In this document: one piece after another, positions 4,862 through 5,072 of the stretch
Position numbering within the stretch: position 1 is the stretch's first letter
How the letters are laid out: every line of letters starts with the position of its first letter
Assembly: GCA_902761265.1 (NCBI GenBank)
Contig: CACWJV010000172.1
Coordinates: 1 to 5,072, forward strand
Direction of reading: 5' to 3'
Length of the DNA stretch: 5,072 nucleotides
DNA from: Oscillospiraceae bacterium
Lineage (GTDB): Bacteria > Bacillota > Clostridia > Oscillospirales > Acutalibacteraceae
Program-made: the position numbers and the translations under genes
The notes under the pieces: model-generated
Databases searched by the model: none
The model's input: the letters and a program-made list of their open reading frames with translations, nothing else
Told to the model about the DNA's origin: nothing

Positions 4862-5072
4862 ATGAGAGTACAAAAAGTCTTGCTTTCCTGCTTGTTGAGC
4901 TTCGTGATTCTGTTTTTCTCTCTGTCACCCGCTTTTGCTGTAACGCTGCCGGAACCGACCGACAGTGTTTTGCCGCCGAAGCCGAACGGCGCCGTTATCT
5001 TTCCTGAAGGTGCTTCAGACGGTATCGACTGGCAAGGTGTGACGGATGATATGTGGGAGCTGCTGTTCACAG
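4862..5072 (+). CDS. Secreted protein of unknown function, N-terminal part
   Basis: An open frame of 70 codons that runs off the right edge. It begins with a clear signal peptide: basic MRVQK, a hydrophobic core (residues 6-21), then SPAFA at 22-26 with cleavage likely before Val27. A proline-rich linker follows (TLPEPTDSVLPPKPNG, 28-43), then VIFPEGASDGIDWQGVTDDMWELLFT, which could be the edge of a folded domain. I do not recognise the family from these residues. The gene has its own promoter and a good ribosome binding site and is divergent from the hydrolase operon, sharing a 218-nt regulatory region with it. It may be a surface or extracellular protein related to the same substrate, but that is only suggested by position. 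Confidence 0.85.
   Translation, partial: MRVQKVLLSCLLSFVILFFSLSPAFAVTLPEPTDSVLPPKPNGAVIFPEGASDGIDWQGVTDDMWELLFT

Noticed and set aside
4828..5070. 80-codon minus-strand open frame at the right edge
   Set aside because: It is antisense to the secreted-protein gene, which has a promoter, a strong ribosome binding site and a signal peptide.

Overview
The window looks like chromosomal DNA from a moderately GC-rich Bacillota, most likely a gut-type clostridium (Oscillospirales-like). This is inferred from the strong GGAGG-type ribosome binding sites, a textbook SigA promoter, a WYL-type regulator, a MelB-type sugar transporter and Gram-positive-style signal peptides. The genus cannot be named from this stretch. 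No RNA gene, insertion sequence, CRISPR array, phage gene or obvious defence system is visible.

Layout. The left edge (2-214, + strand) holds the 3' end of a probable WYL-domain transcriptional regulator, closed by a clear intrinsic terminator (261-293). Everything from 301 to 4643 is on the minus strand and converges on that terminator. Read in its own direction it begins with a near-consensus promoter (4693-4665). It continues with a membrane-anchored alpha/beta hydrolase (4643-3732), a GPH-family (MelB-type) sugar/cation symporter (3739-2360, overlapping the hydrolase by 8 nt) and a secreted PHP-fold metallo-phosphoesterase (2345-810, 14 nt after the transporter). After a 53-nt gap comes a small GNAT acetyltransferase (756-301). 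Divergent from the operon, at 4862, a secreted protein of unknown function starts and runs off the right edge.

How the genes may work together. Hydrolase, transporter and PHP protein are almost certainly one transcription unit. The inferred picture is a small scavenging cassette: an exported phosphoesterase trims a phosphorylated substrate outside the cell, the GPH symporter takes up the released sugar or glycoside, and the hydrolase removes an ester or acyl group. The substrate cannot be read from the sequence. The GNAT gene is much lower in GC (about 42% by my count) than its neighbours and is probably a later or independent insertion behind the operon.

The most unusual part of the window is the 218-nt divergent intergenic region (4644-4861). 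It carries a consensus promoter on one strand and an extended -10 promoter on the other. It also holds three near-identical 12-mers, a perfect 14-bp palindrome, and two copies of TTGTnACAA bracketing the rightward -10 element. These look like regulator-binding sites and are the best candidates for undescribed biology here. The proteins themselves belong to known families.
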